From positions 1 to 21,232 of the forward strand of contig JAUSHE010000038.1 in assembly GCA_030648435.1 (NCBI GenBank): a stretch of 21,232 nucleotides of DNA, given 5' to 3'. The notes under the pieces are model-generated. The model had not been told where the DNA came from, searched no databases, and worked only from the letters and a program-made list of their open reading frames with translations. A program made the position numbers and the translations under genes. This stretch comes from Candidatus Daviesbacteria bacterium. GTDB lineage: Bacteria > Patescibacteria > Microgenomatia > Daviesbacterales > UBA10151. Shown in pieces: positions 7,222 to 13,511 of the stretch; within the stretch, counting starts at the first letter, position 1; every line of letters starts with the position of its first letter.

Positions 7222-8356
7222 TTCACTGGGATCTAACTACAATTTAAGTTTTGTTTTCAAGAGCTTGTTTACTATCGGGACAAAGCAAGATAAAACCGCA
7301 CTGGAAACTTTTCTTAATGAAAAATACGGCGGTAAAACTATTTTATTGTATAAAGGCAGGCAAGCTATAGAAATTGCTTTAAAACTGTTAAATCTACCGA
7401 AAGAAAGCTCTGTGGCGATTAATGGTTTCACCTGTTTTGCAGTTTATCAGGCCATAACTAATGCAGGACTTACGGCCGATTATATTGACATTGAAAAGGG
7501 GGATTTAAATTTCTCATCAGATCAGCTGAAAAAAAAGATTAAAGAAAATCCAAATATTAAAGTTGTAATAATTCAAAATACGCTAGGTTATCCTGCTGAT
7601 GTGAAAGATTTAGCTGCAATCTGCAAAGAAAATAATATTATTTTGATAGAAGATTTGGCGCATAGTGTTGGCGGGAAATTTGGAGATTTTGTGATCCTTT
7701 CTTTTAGTCAGGATAAATTAATTGATGCAATCTCAGGAGGTGCATTAATTATCAGAAACAAAAAGTATACTAAAACAGACGTCATTACACAAAAAGATTC
7801 CATAAAAGATAGATTTTATCCTCTTTTTACTTTTATCATTAGAAAAACTTATTCAATCGGACTCGGCAAAATAATCCAAAAGATATTAAAAATATTTGAT
7901 CTATTATCGAAACCCATGGACAATAATACCGAACCAAATACTGTTGCACCATGGTATTGCAGTTTGATTAAAGAAGCGTTTGATAATTTAGATAATAATT
8001 TAGACCATAGAAAAAAAATTGCAGCTATTTATGCTAGTAATATCGACCCAAAAAACCTGTCTTCAAAAATTACAAAAAACATCCCAAATTCTACAAATTT
8101 AAGATTCCCAATTTTTGTGGAAAATAGAATAAATTTAATTAATTTTTTAAAAAGGCAAAATATTTTTGTTTCAGATATTTGGTATGATGCTCCAATAGCT
8201 CCCAAAAAATATATGCCGCAAACAAATTACACAAATCAATGCCCGAATGCTGAAAAAGTCTCAGAAATAATTCTGAATCTACCAACACATAGAAATGTAT
8301 CAGAACAGGATGCAATGAAAATTTCCCAACTCATTAATCAATGGATACAACTGTAA
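7208..8356 (+). CDS. DegT/DnrJ/EryC1-type PLP-dependent aminotransferase-like protein
   Basis: A 382-residue fold-type I PLP protein of the DegT/StrS kind. Visible features are the phosphate-binding LLYKGRQAIEIAL segment, the pyridine-ring aspartate in IILIEDLAHSVGG (Asp about 148), and the Schiff-base lysine in LSFSQDKLIDAISGGALI (Lys about 169). DegT-family enzymes normally aminate nucleotide-linked keto-sugars for surface polysaccharides. A non-sugar substrate is possible given the Mur/FemAB neighbours. The gene starts inside the end of the hydrolase gene (14-base overlap) and itself overlaps the FemAB gene by 16 bases, so the four genes look co-translated. Confidence 0.8.
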   Translation: MNIFNSLGSNYNLSFVFKSLFTIGTKQDKTALETFLNEKYGGKTILLYKGRQAIEIALKLLNLPKESSVAINGFTCFAVYQAITNAGLTADYIDIEKGDLNFSSDQLKKKIKENPNIKVVIIQNTLGYPADVKDLAAICKENNIILIEDLAHSVGGKFGDFVILSFSQDKLIDAISGGALIIRNKKYTKTDVITQKDSIKDRFYPLFTFIIRKTYSIGLGKIIQKILKIFDLLSKPMDNNTEPNTVAPWYCSLIKEAFDNLDNNLDHRKKIAAIYASNIDPKNLSSKITKNIPNSTNLRFPIFVENRINLINFLKRQNIFVSDIWYDAPIAPKKYMPQTNYTNQCPNAEKVSEIILNLPTHRNVSEQDAMKISQLINQWIQL

Positions 8357-9363
8357 AAGAAATTACTAAGAAACAAGTTTGGGAAGATTTTTTATCCCAA
8401 CATCCGGAAGCAAATTTTTTACAGTCCTGGAATTGGGGAAGTTTTCATGAAGCGCTAAATCATAAAATCAAAAGAAGTGGATTCTACGAAAAAGGCAATC
8501 TTATCGGAGCAATGCTCTCTGTTGTAGAAAATGCCAAAAGAGGAAAATATTTAACTGTACCGGGCGGACCAACTATTGATTGGCAAAATAAAAATCTGGT
8601 TAAACAATTTGTTGAGGAAATAAAAAAAATTGCCAAAGAAGAAAACTGTGTTTTTATAAGAGTCAGGCCGCAAATTAAATCAGACGATTTTTCAAAAAAT
8701 CTTTTTAAGGAATTAGGATTTAAGACTGCTCCCATGCATTTGCATGCCGAGTTAACCTCCCAGCTGGATATAACACCGGCTGAGGAAACTCTCCTAGCCA
8801 ACATGAGAAAAGCCACCAGGTATGAGATTAAAAAAGCTATATCTTCGGGAATAAAAATTGAGACTACAAATGGCGCGAAAACTATGCATGATTTCTATGA
8901 TCTGCAACTACTAACTGCTAAAAGGCAAAAGTTTGTCCCTTTTTCCTTTAAATTTTTAGCAGAGCAATTCAAGATTTTTTTGGAAAATCAGCAGGCAGTT
9001 TTGTTTAGTGCAAAATTTGAAAACAAATTACTGGCGCAGGCTTTTATTATTTTTTATGGCACAGAAGCTGCCTATCATTACGGGGCCAGCACCGAGAAAG
9101 GCAGAAAATACCCAGGAGCCTATCTTATCCAGTGGGAAGCTATCAAAGAAGCCAAGAAAAGAGGCTTTAAGAGGTATAACTTTTGGGGTGTTTCACCGGA
9201 GGGCGATAAAGATCATCGGTTTTCCGGACTGTCTTTATTTAAAAGAGGATTTGGAGGATCGGATTTTGAATATTTACATGCCCAGGATTTAATCATAAAT
9301 TACCCAAGATATTTATTAAACTATTCTATAGAATTTTTAAGGAAAAAAATAAGAAGAGTGTAA
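8341..9363 (+). CDS. FemAB/FemX-type peptidyltransferase (GNAT fold)
   Basis: A 340-residue protein resembling the FemABX family, which uses aminoacyl-tRNA to add amino acids to the peptide side chain of peptidoglycan precursors at the inner membrane face. Recognisable elements are the N-terminal FLQSWNWGSFHEAL, YLTVPGGPTIDW, the LLANMRKATRYEIKKA segment, and the C-terminal GNAT half with AYHYGASTEKGRKYPGAYLIQWEAIKEAKKRG, NFWGVSPE and HRFSGLSLFKRGFGG. The family also includes BioF2-like acetyltransferases, so the tRNA-dependent role is likely but not proven. It overlaps the preceding gene by 16 bases, and its stop overlaps the ATG of the def remnant (TAATG). Confidence 0.85.
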   Translation: MDTTVKEITKKQVWEDFLSQHPEANFLQSWNWGSFHEALNHKIKRSGFYEKGNLIGAMLSVVENAKRGKYLTVPGGPTIDWQNKNLVKQFVEEIKKIAKEENCVFIRVRPQIKSDDFSKNLFKELGFKTAPMHLHAELTSQLDITPAEETLLANMRKATRYEIKKAISSGIKIETTNGAKTMHDFYDLQLLTAKRQKFVPFSFKFLAEQFKIFLENQQAVLFSAKFENKLLAQAFIIFYGTEAAYHYGASTEKGRKYPGAYLIQWEAIKEAKKRGFKRYNFWGVSPEGDKDHRFSGLSLFKRGFGGSDFEYLHAQDLIINYPRYLLNYSIEFLRKKIRRV

Positions 9364-9432
9364 TGACAAAAATTGCTAAAAAAGTAGATCCTCAGGGAAA
9401 GAAAAAACCGCACTTAGGTTTAAACCCCAAGG

Positions 9433-9476
9433 TCTTCGACTCTGAGGGAATGAGCCCTCAGGCTCAGACTCGAAGA
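9433..9476 (+). repeat. 44-base imperfect palindrome in the def remnant
   Basis: The outer arms (9433-9446 and 9463-9476) pair over 14 positions with one C-C mismatch, running from TCTTCGA to TCGAAGA. Inside, CTGAGGG (9442-9448) can alternatively pair with CCCTCAG (9455-9461). The element is richer in G+C than its surroundings and sits where the cysteine motif of deformylase would be expected. Confidence 0.7.
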
Positions 9477-9499
9477 GGTGTAAACGGGAGTTAATTCGT

Positions 9500-9522
9500 G
9501 CTGCAAGGGGACGCCTTGCAGC
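9500..9522 (+). repeat. 9-bp perfect hairpin in the def remnant
   Basis: GCTGCAAGG (9500-9508) and CCTTGCAGC (9514-9522) flank a GGACG loop. On the minus strand the loop is CGTCC, close to the CGTCA loop of the murL copy at 4220-4248, with AGC at the 5' foot and ACG shortly after the 3' arm. It has the same architecture as the murC/murL elements with a different stem sequence. Confidence 0.65.
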
Positions 9523-9656
9523 TCATTAAGGAAAAATATACCGGATATGCAGCCAGGATTTTTCAGCATGAAGTTAAACATTTAAATGGTAAATTATTTA
9601 CTTTTCACATTACAAATCCCGATCATTACTGCTTGCTAACCAGGCTTCAAAAAAGG

Positions 9657-9662
9657 TATAAT
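9657..9662 (+). promoter_or_regulatory. Predicted -10 box for gyrA inside the def remnant
   Basis: A consensus TATAAT lies 37 bases before the gyrA ATG, with a possible -35 TTGCTA at 9633-9638 and an 18-base spacer. Transcription would start near 9669, at the first base of the hairpin at 9669-9683. Confidence 0.5.
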
Positions 9663-9668
9663 TTACTT

Positions 9669-9687
9669 AGAGCTTTAAGCTCTTTTT
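9669..9687 (+). terminator. Terminator-like hairpin at the def end, just upstream of gyrA
   Basis: AGAGCTT (9669-9675) and AAGCTCT (9677-9683) pair; realistically a 5-bp stem with a TTTAA loop forms. It is followed directly by five T (9683-9687). It could end transcripts from the envelope operon, or act as a stabilising or attenuating 5' hairpin for mRNA starting at the TATAAT at 9657. Its last bases are the stop of the def frame. Confidence 0.5.
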
Positions 9688-9699
9688 AAATGCTTCTTT

Positions 9700-12144
9700 A
9701 TGAGTAATATCGGTAAAATTCAACCGGCACCTATTATTGAAGAAATGCAGAAATCCTATCTGGATTATGCAATGTCTGTCATTGTCTCCCGAGCTCTTCC
9801 TGATGTCCGTGACGGCCTAAAACCGGTCCAGAGAAGAATTATTTATGCCATGTCCCAGCAGGGTTTGCACCACACCTCCCGTTTCCAAAAATCAGCTGCC
9901 GTAGTCGGTGAAGTTATGAAAAACCTCCATCCCCATGGTGATGCTCCCATTTATGAAGCAATGGTCCGGATGGCTCAGAATTTTTCCATGAGATATATGC
10001 TGGTAGACGGCCAGGGAAACTTTGGGTCAATTGACGGTGATTCTCCGGCAGCAATGCGTTACACTGAAGCCAGACTTTCGTCAATTTCTGAAGAATTACT
10101 CCGCGATATAAATAAAAACACTGTAAAGTTTATAGATAATTACTCCGGCACTGTTCAGGAACCTGTTTTGCTTCCTTCTGTCATTCCTAATTTACTTTTT
10201 AACGGCGCCTCCGGTATCGCAGTCGGTATGGCTACCCAAATTCCGCCCCATAACTTGGGGGAGGTAACAGACGCCATAATCCATATGATCGATCATCCTG
10301 ACGCTAACGTTGAAGATCTAATGCAGTTCATCAAAGGTCCTGATTTTCCGACCGGAGCTTCCATTTATGACCAGACTGAAATATTGGCAGCTTATGCCAC
10401 CGGCAAAGGCCGGATTGTGATGAGAGCCAAAGCGGAAATTGATGAAACCGCTGCCGGAAAAATGCAAATTATTGTCTCGGAACTGCCTTACCAGGTTAAT
10501 AAGTCCACGCTGATTGCCAGAATTGCCGAATTGGTTAAAGATAAAAAATTAGACGGCATAGCTGATTTACGGGACGAATCAGACCGCAAACAAATGGTCA
10601 GAATCGTTTTTGACTTAAAAAGGGATGCCAAACCTCAATCCCTTCTAAACAGCCTTTATAAATACACCGCCATGCAGTCTGTTTTTAATGTCAATCTAGT
10701 GGCCTTATCAGACGGAGTACCGCATCTTCTTACCTTAAAACAAATTCTTTCCGAATTTATTCATCACAGACAGGTAATTGTCAGAAAACGCTCTGAATTT
10801 GAGATGGCAGAAGCGCAAGCCCGTGAGCATATCTTAGAAGGATTAAAGATTGCCGTTGATGCAATTGATGCGGTTATAGAAACAATTAAAAAATCCAAGG
10901 ATGCAGATGATGCAAAAGTCAATTTAATGAATAAATTCAAATTATCTGAACTTCAGGCTCTGGCTATTTTGGATATGCAGCTTCGGAGATTAGCTGCACT
11001 TGAAAGACAAAAAATTGAAGATGAACTCAAAATGATACGGGAAACCATTACTTATCTGGAAGATCTTCTGGCGCATCCCGAAAAAATCCTAAAAGTTATT
11101 AAAGAAGAACTTACAAAAATTAAAGAAAAATACGGTGACGACAGAAGAACCAGGGTTTATAAGCAAAAAATAGGGGAATTTTCAGAGGAGGATTTAGTAC
11201 CCAATGAAGTAACCATTGCAACAATCACCGGGGGAGGATATATCAAAAGACAAGCGCCAATGTCTTTCCGGACTCAACAACGGGGAGGTAAGGGGGTAAT
11301 GGGAATTGCCACCAAAGAAACAGATGCTGTTTCTCATATCTTTTACACTCAAACACATGACAGTATTTTATTCTTTACCGATAAAGGCCGGGTGTTCCAG
11401 GTAAAAGTCTGGGAGATTCCGGAAACACAACGCGCAGCCAAAGGACAGGCTATTGTTAATTTAATTAATGTGGAACAGGGAGAAAAAGTCACGGCTGTTC
11501 TCACTACCCGCTTGAAGGGTGAAAGCGCTAAATATTTCTTCATGTGCACCAGAAAAGGCACTGTCAAAAAAACAGCGCTTTCAGAATATGCCAATATCCG
11601 CAAAAACGGCCTGGTGGCAATTAAGTTGGATTCGGGAGACGAATTGGGCTGGGTCATTCCCTCAACAGGTAAAGACGATCTGATTATTGTTTCAAGAGGA
11701 GGCAAATCAATCCGTTTTAACGAAACCCAAGTCAAACCAACACATCGGGATACCTCAGGAGTCAGGGGGATAAGATTAGGCAAAGATGACGGAGTGGTAT
11801 CCTTGAATATTGTTCAAAACGATGATAACTCGCTTTTGGTGATCATGGAAAACGGTTTGGGTAAAAAGACCAAATTTTCGGCCTGGAACAGGCAGGGCAG
11901 GGGAGGACAGGGTGTTAAAGCAGCCCAGGTAACCGTCAAAACAGGACCAATTGTCACTGCCTCGGCAATTGACGAAAATATGGACACTTTAGTCCTGACT
12001 TCAACCAAAGGACAACTAATTAAGATGAACCTTAATGAGGTGCCTGTGCTGCAAAGACAAACTCAGGGTGTAATCTTAATGAGGGTAAGACCCGGAGAAA
12101 AAGTAGTGGCAGCTACAGTTGTATCATCAAAAGAAAAAACATAA
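9700..12144 (+). CDS. gyrA: DNA gyrase subunit A
   Basis: A full-length 814-residue GyrA, the DNA breakage-reunion subunit of gyrase. The N-terminal winged-helix domain carries SRALPDVRDGLKPVQRRI, HPHGDAPIYEAMVRMAQ and the active-site tyrosine Tyr121 in AAMRYTEARLS. A coiled-coil arm follows, then a C-terminal six-bladed DNA-wrapping domain with the gyrase-specific GyrA-box (QQRGGKG, about residue 525). That box argues for GyrA rather than ParC. In the quinolone region the position equivalent to E. coli Ser83 is Ala and that of Asp87 is Glu. No Shine-Dalgarno sequence precedes the ATG. The stop TAA is followed without a gap by the next gene's ATG. Confidence 0.98.
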   Translation: MSNIGKIQPAPIIEEMQKSYLDYAMSVIVSRALPDVRDGLKPVQRRIIYAMSQQGLHHTSRFQKSAAVVGEVMKNLHPHGDAPIYEAMVRMAQNFSMRYMLVDGQGNFGSIDGDSPAAMRYTEARLSSISEELLRDINKNTVKFIDNYSGTVQEPVLLPSVIPNLLFNGASGIAVGMATQIPPHNLGEVTDAIIHMIDHPDANVEDLMQFIKGPDFPTGASIYDQTEILAAYATGKGRIVMRAKAEIDETAAGKMQIIVSELPYQVNKSTLIARIAELVKDKKLDGIADLRDESDRKQMVRIVFDLKRDAKPQSLLNSLYKYTAMQSVFNVNLVALSDGVPHLLTLKQILSEFIHHRQVIVRKRSEFEMAEAQAREHILEGLKIAVDAIDAVIETIKKSKDADDAKVNLMNKFKLSELQALAILDMQLRRLAALERQKIEDELKMIRETITYLEDLLAHPEKILKVIKEELTKIKEKYGDDRRTRVYKQKIGEFSEEDLVPNEVTIATITGGGYIKRQAPMSFRTQQRGGKGVMGIATKETDAVSHIFYTQTHDSILFFTDKGRVFQVKVWEIPETQRAAKGQAIVNLINVEQGEKVTAVLTTRLKGESAKYFFMCTRKGTVKKTALSEYANIRKNGLVAIKLDSGDELGWVIPSTGKDDLIIVSRGGKSIRFNETQVKPTHRDTSGVRGIRLGKDDGVVSLNIVQNDDNSLLVIMENGLGKKTKFSAWNRQGRGGQGVKAAQVTVKTGPIVTASAIDENMDTLVLTSTKGQLIKMNLNEVPVLQRQTQGVILMRVRPGEKVVAATVVSSKEKT

Positions 12145-12351
12145 ATGTCCAAAGAAAAACTGTTCTCTACAATAGCCATTATCTATTTCATGATAGGTTT
12201 TGTGTTTACTATCGGTTTTGCTGTTTATTACCGCTGGCCGTTTCTGTCTTTCTTATCACCAGGATTTTACAGCGTTATTCTAACCTGGCCGTTTCAGGCA
12301 ATTGGTTTTATAAAGGATTTGTGGTACTTCGGCCTGGCCGGCAAACCATAG
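12145..12351 (+). CDS. Small two-helix membrane protein, unknown function
   Basis: A 68-residue protein whose ATG directly abuts the gyrA stop, so it is almost certainly co-transcribed with gyrA and probably translationally coupled. It has two hydrophobic segments, roughly residues 7-28 (FSTIAIIYFMIGFVFTIGFAV) and 34-54, joined by a short YRWPF turn, and ends GLAGKP. I recognise no family. The hydrophobicity pattern and the tight spacing make it a credible real gene. Its stop TAG ends one base before the left hairpin of the downstream RAYT element. Confidence 0.65.
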   Translation: MSKEKLFSTIAIIYFMIGFVFTIGFAVYYRWPFLSFLSPGFYSVILTWPFQAIGFIKDLWYFGLAGKP

Positions 12352-12368
12352 TCCACCCTCCAGGTGGA
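12352..12368 (+). repeat. Left-end hairpin of the RAYT element
   Basis: TCCACC (12352-12357) and GGTGGA (12363-12368) flank a CTCCA loop. It begins one base after the stop codon of the upstream membrane-protein gene and may also act as a 3' hairpin for the gyrA transcript. Confidence 0.8.
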
Positions 12369-12374
12369 AACGTA

Positions 12375-12403
12375 TTGACACCTTTACTTATTTGATCTAT
12401 TTT
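12375..12403 (+). promoter_or_regulatory. Promoter of the transposase gene, built into the left end
   Basis: A perfect -35 TTGACA (12375-12380), a 17-base spacer and a -10 TATTTT (12398-12403) lie 6 bases ahead of the ATG at 12410, predicting a leaderless mRNA. The -35 is part of the conserved TTG(A/G)CACCT motif of the element's inverted ends; at the right end the motif reads TTGGCA. Confidence 0.65.
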
Positions 12404-12409
12404 TAAGAT

Positions 12410-13084
12410 ATGCCTACTAACAGAAAGTTAGTTTTTGCAAATGATGAAATTTACCACGTCTTTAACAGGGGAGTCGAGAAAAGGCCAACCTTTACAGACA
12501 GACGGGAGCAAAATAGAGCGATACTCGCAATGAATTTCTATCGGTTTGTTGAACCGCCTGTAAAATTGTCAAGATTTCTGACTATCCCTAAAGAAGATCA
12601 GATGAAGCTCTGGGAAGGCCTAAAAAAAGATAACAGGATATTGGTGGAAATCATCTGCTTTTGCCTTATGCCCAATCATTTCCATATCATGCTCAAACAA
12701 AAAGTGGAAAATGGCATCTCAAGTTTCATATCAAATTTTACTAACAGCTATACCAAATATTTTAATAAAAAGCACGACCGGATAGGGCCGCTTTTTGAAG
12801 GAATATTTAAAGCAGTCAGGATAGAGTCTGAAGAACAACTGATACATACTTCAAGGTACATTCACTTAAATCCTGTTTCCTCATTCTTAATTGAGCCTGA
12901 AGGACTGGAAAGTTACGAGTGGTCTTCTTATCCTGAATTCTTAGGGATTACAGATAAAAATCTCGTTGTTAAAAATCTTATCCTGGATATCTTTCCTTCG
13001 GTAGAAACTTACAAAAAGTTTGTTCTAGACCAGGTAGATTACGCAAGGCAACTGGAATTAATTAAACACCTGATCCTGGAATGA
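12410..13084 (+). CDS. REP-associated (Y1/IS200-like) tyrosine transposase
   Basis: A 224-residue HUH-type Y1 transposase (Transposase_17, COG1943 type). The metal-binding HUH pair is His90 and His92 in CLMPNHFHIML. The nucleophile is Tyr114 or Tyr117 in TNSYTKYFNKKHDRIG, followed by the typical GPLFEGIFKAVRI and SRYIHLNPVSS blocks and the EWSSYPEFL tail motif. The starting FANDEIYHVFNRGVEKRPTF block is also typical. All catalytic residues are present, so it may be active. It would cut and join single-stranded DNA at the hairpin ends at 12352 and 13112. The length of about 220 fits RAYTs better than the roughly 150-residue IS200 TnpA. Confidence 0.92.
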   Translation: MPTNRKLVFANDEIYHVFNRGVEKRPTFTDRREQNRAILAMNFYRFVEPPVKLSRFLTIPKEDQMKLWEGLKKDNRILVEIICFCLMPNHFHIMLKQKVENGISSFISNFTNSYTKYFNKKHDRIGPLFEGIFKAVRIESEEQLIHTSRYIHLNPVSSFLIEPEGLESYEWSSYPEFLGITDKNLVVKNLILDIFPSVETYKKFVLDQVDYARQLELIKHLILE

Positions 13085-13111
13085 ACTAAAAAAGGACAGG
13101 TGCCAAGCTAA

Positions 13112-13128
13112 TCCACCTGGAAGGTGGA
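13112..13128 (-). repeat. Right-end hairpin of the RAYT element
   Basis: TCCACC (13112-13117) and GGTGGA (13123-13128) flank a TGGAA loop. Read on the minus strand it differs from the left hairpin at one of 17 positions. It lies 4 bases from the 3' end of the convergent gene at 13133. Confidence 0.8.
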
Positions 13129-13132
13129 AGAA

Positions 13133-13474
13133 TTATTTACTTCCGAGGAATTTCTGGATAAAATTTTTTACATAATTTATACAAAAAGCGATAATAACGG
13201 CTGATAAGAGGATCTCCCAAAATGGGCTAAATAGATTTACCCCAAAAGCAAAAGTCAAAACAACAGCAACCGTACAGGAGCATAGAAAAAAATAGGGGAA
13301 ATTTACAGAGGAAGTTTTTTTTACTTCCCGAAGCTTTGCAAGCTCTTGCTCCTTCTCCTGCATGATTTCCTGCAAAGAAAAAATTTTCTGATTCAACGCA
13401 GCTAAGGTTGTTTGAAAATTTTCTATTTGATCGTTTTGATCGGGAGGGGGAGAATTAAAATATATTTGAGACAT
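13133..13474 (-). CDS. Small membrane protein with N-terminal coiled coil, unknown function
   Basis: A 113-residue protein of no family I recognise. A proline-rich start (FNSPPPDQ) leads into a charged heptad-like helix at about residues 15-52 (IENFQTTLAALNQKIFSLQ..., EKEQELAKLREV). Two hydrophobic segments follow at about 59-80 (FPYFFLCSCTVAVVLTFAFGV) and 84-103, then a basic tail KNFIQKFLGSK. This suggests an inner-membrane protein with a cytosolic coiled-coil domain able to oligomerise. It lies 37 bases downstream of the P-type ATPase on the same strand and may be co-transcribed with it, though a GATAAT-like box precedes it. Confidence 0.65.
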   Translation of the reverse strand: MSQIYFNSPPPDQNDQIENFQTTLAALNQKIFSLQEIMQEKEQELAKLREVKKTSSVNFPYFFLCSCTVAVVLTFAFGVNLFSPFWEILLSAVIIAFCINYVKNFIQKFLGSK

Positions 13475-13511
13475 ACAAAAAGGGGACAGATTGCAGTAAT
13501 ATTATCACATA

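Larger units (their letters stand above)
9363..9689 (+). pseudogene. def: Peptide deformylase remnant, interrupted
   Basis: One frame runs from ATG 9363 to TAA 9687-9689, broken by a single in-frame TAA at 9492-9494. The downstream part contains TGYAARIFQHEVKHLNGKLF, the deformylase metal-binding motif 3 (HExxH) with its usual surroundings. The upstream part begins MTKIAKKV and includes LGLNPKV, resembling the NPxI segment. Motif 1 (GxGLAAxQ) and the metal-binding cysteine motif EGCLS are absent; an EGMSP occurs instead, inside a palindrome. At 108 coding positions it is well short of the usual 150-200 residues. Two hairpin elements (9433-9476 and 9500-9522) lie on either side of the stop. 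The TAATG overlap with the FemAB gene shows it was once part of that operon. A functional def elsewhere in the genome would be expected. Confidence 0.75.
12352..13128 (+). mobile_element. RAYT/REP-type element with hairpin inverted ends
   Basis: A 777-base unit that exactly fills the space between two host genes. The left end is the hairpin TCCACC-CTCCA-GGTGGA (12352-12368), then AACGTA and TTGACACCT. The right end read on the minus strand is the same 17-base hairpin with one change (13128-13112), then TTAGC and TTGGCACCT. The inverted ends enclose a single Y1 tyrosine transposase gene. Such an arrangement fits REP-associated tyrosine transposases or IS200-like elements, which recognise hairpins in single-stranded DNA. 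It could be mobile or domesticated; no target-site duplication is expected for this class. Confidence 0.75.

Noticed and set aside
9363..9689. Two separate small genes in the def region
   Set aside because: Both halves are in the same frame, separated by one stop, and together resemble deformylase; a pseudogene explains them better.
10245..10265. CCCC/GGGG hairpin in gyrA
   Set aside because: It encodes the conserved IPPHNLGE motif of GyrA, so the sequence is explained by the protein.
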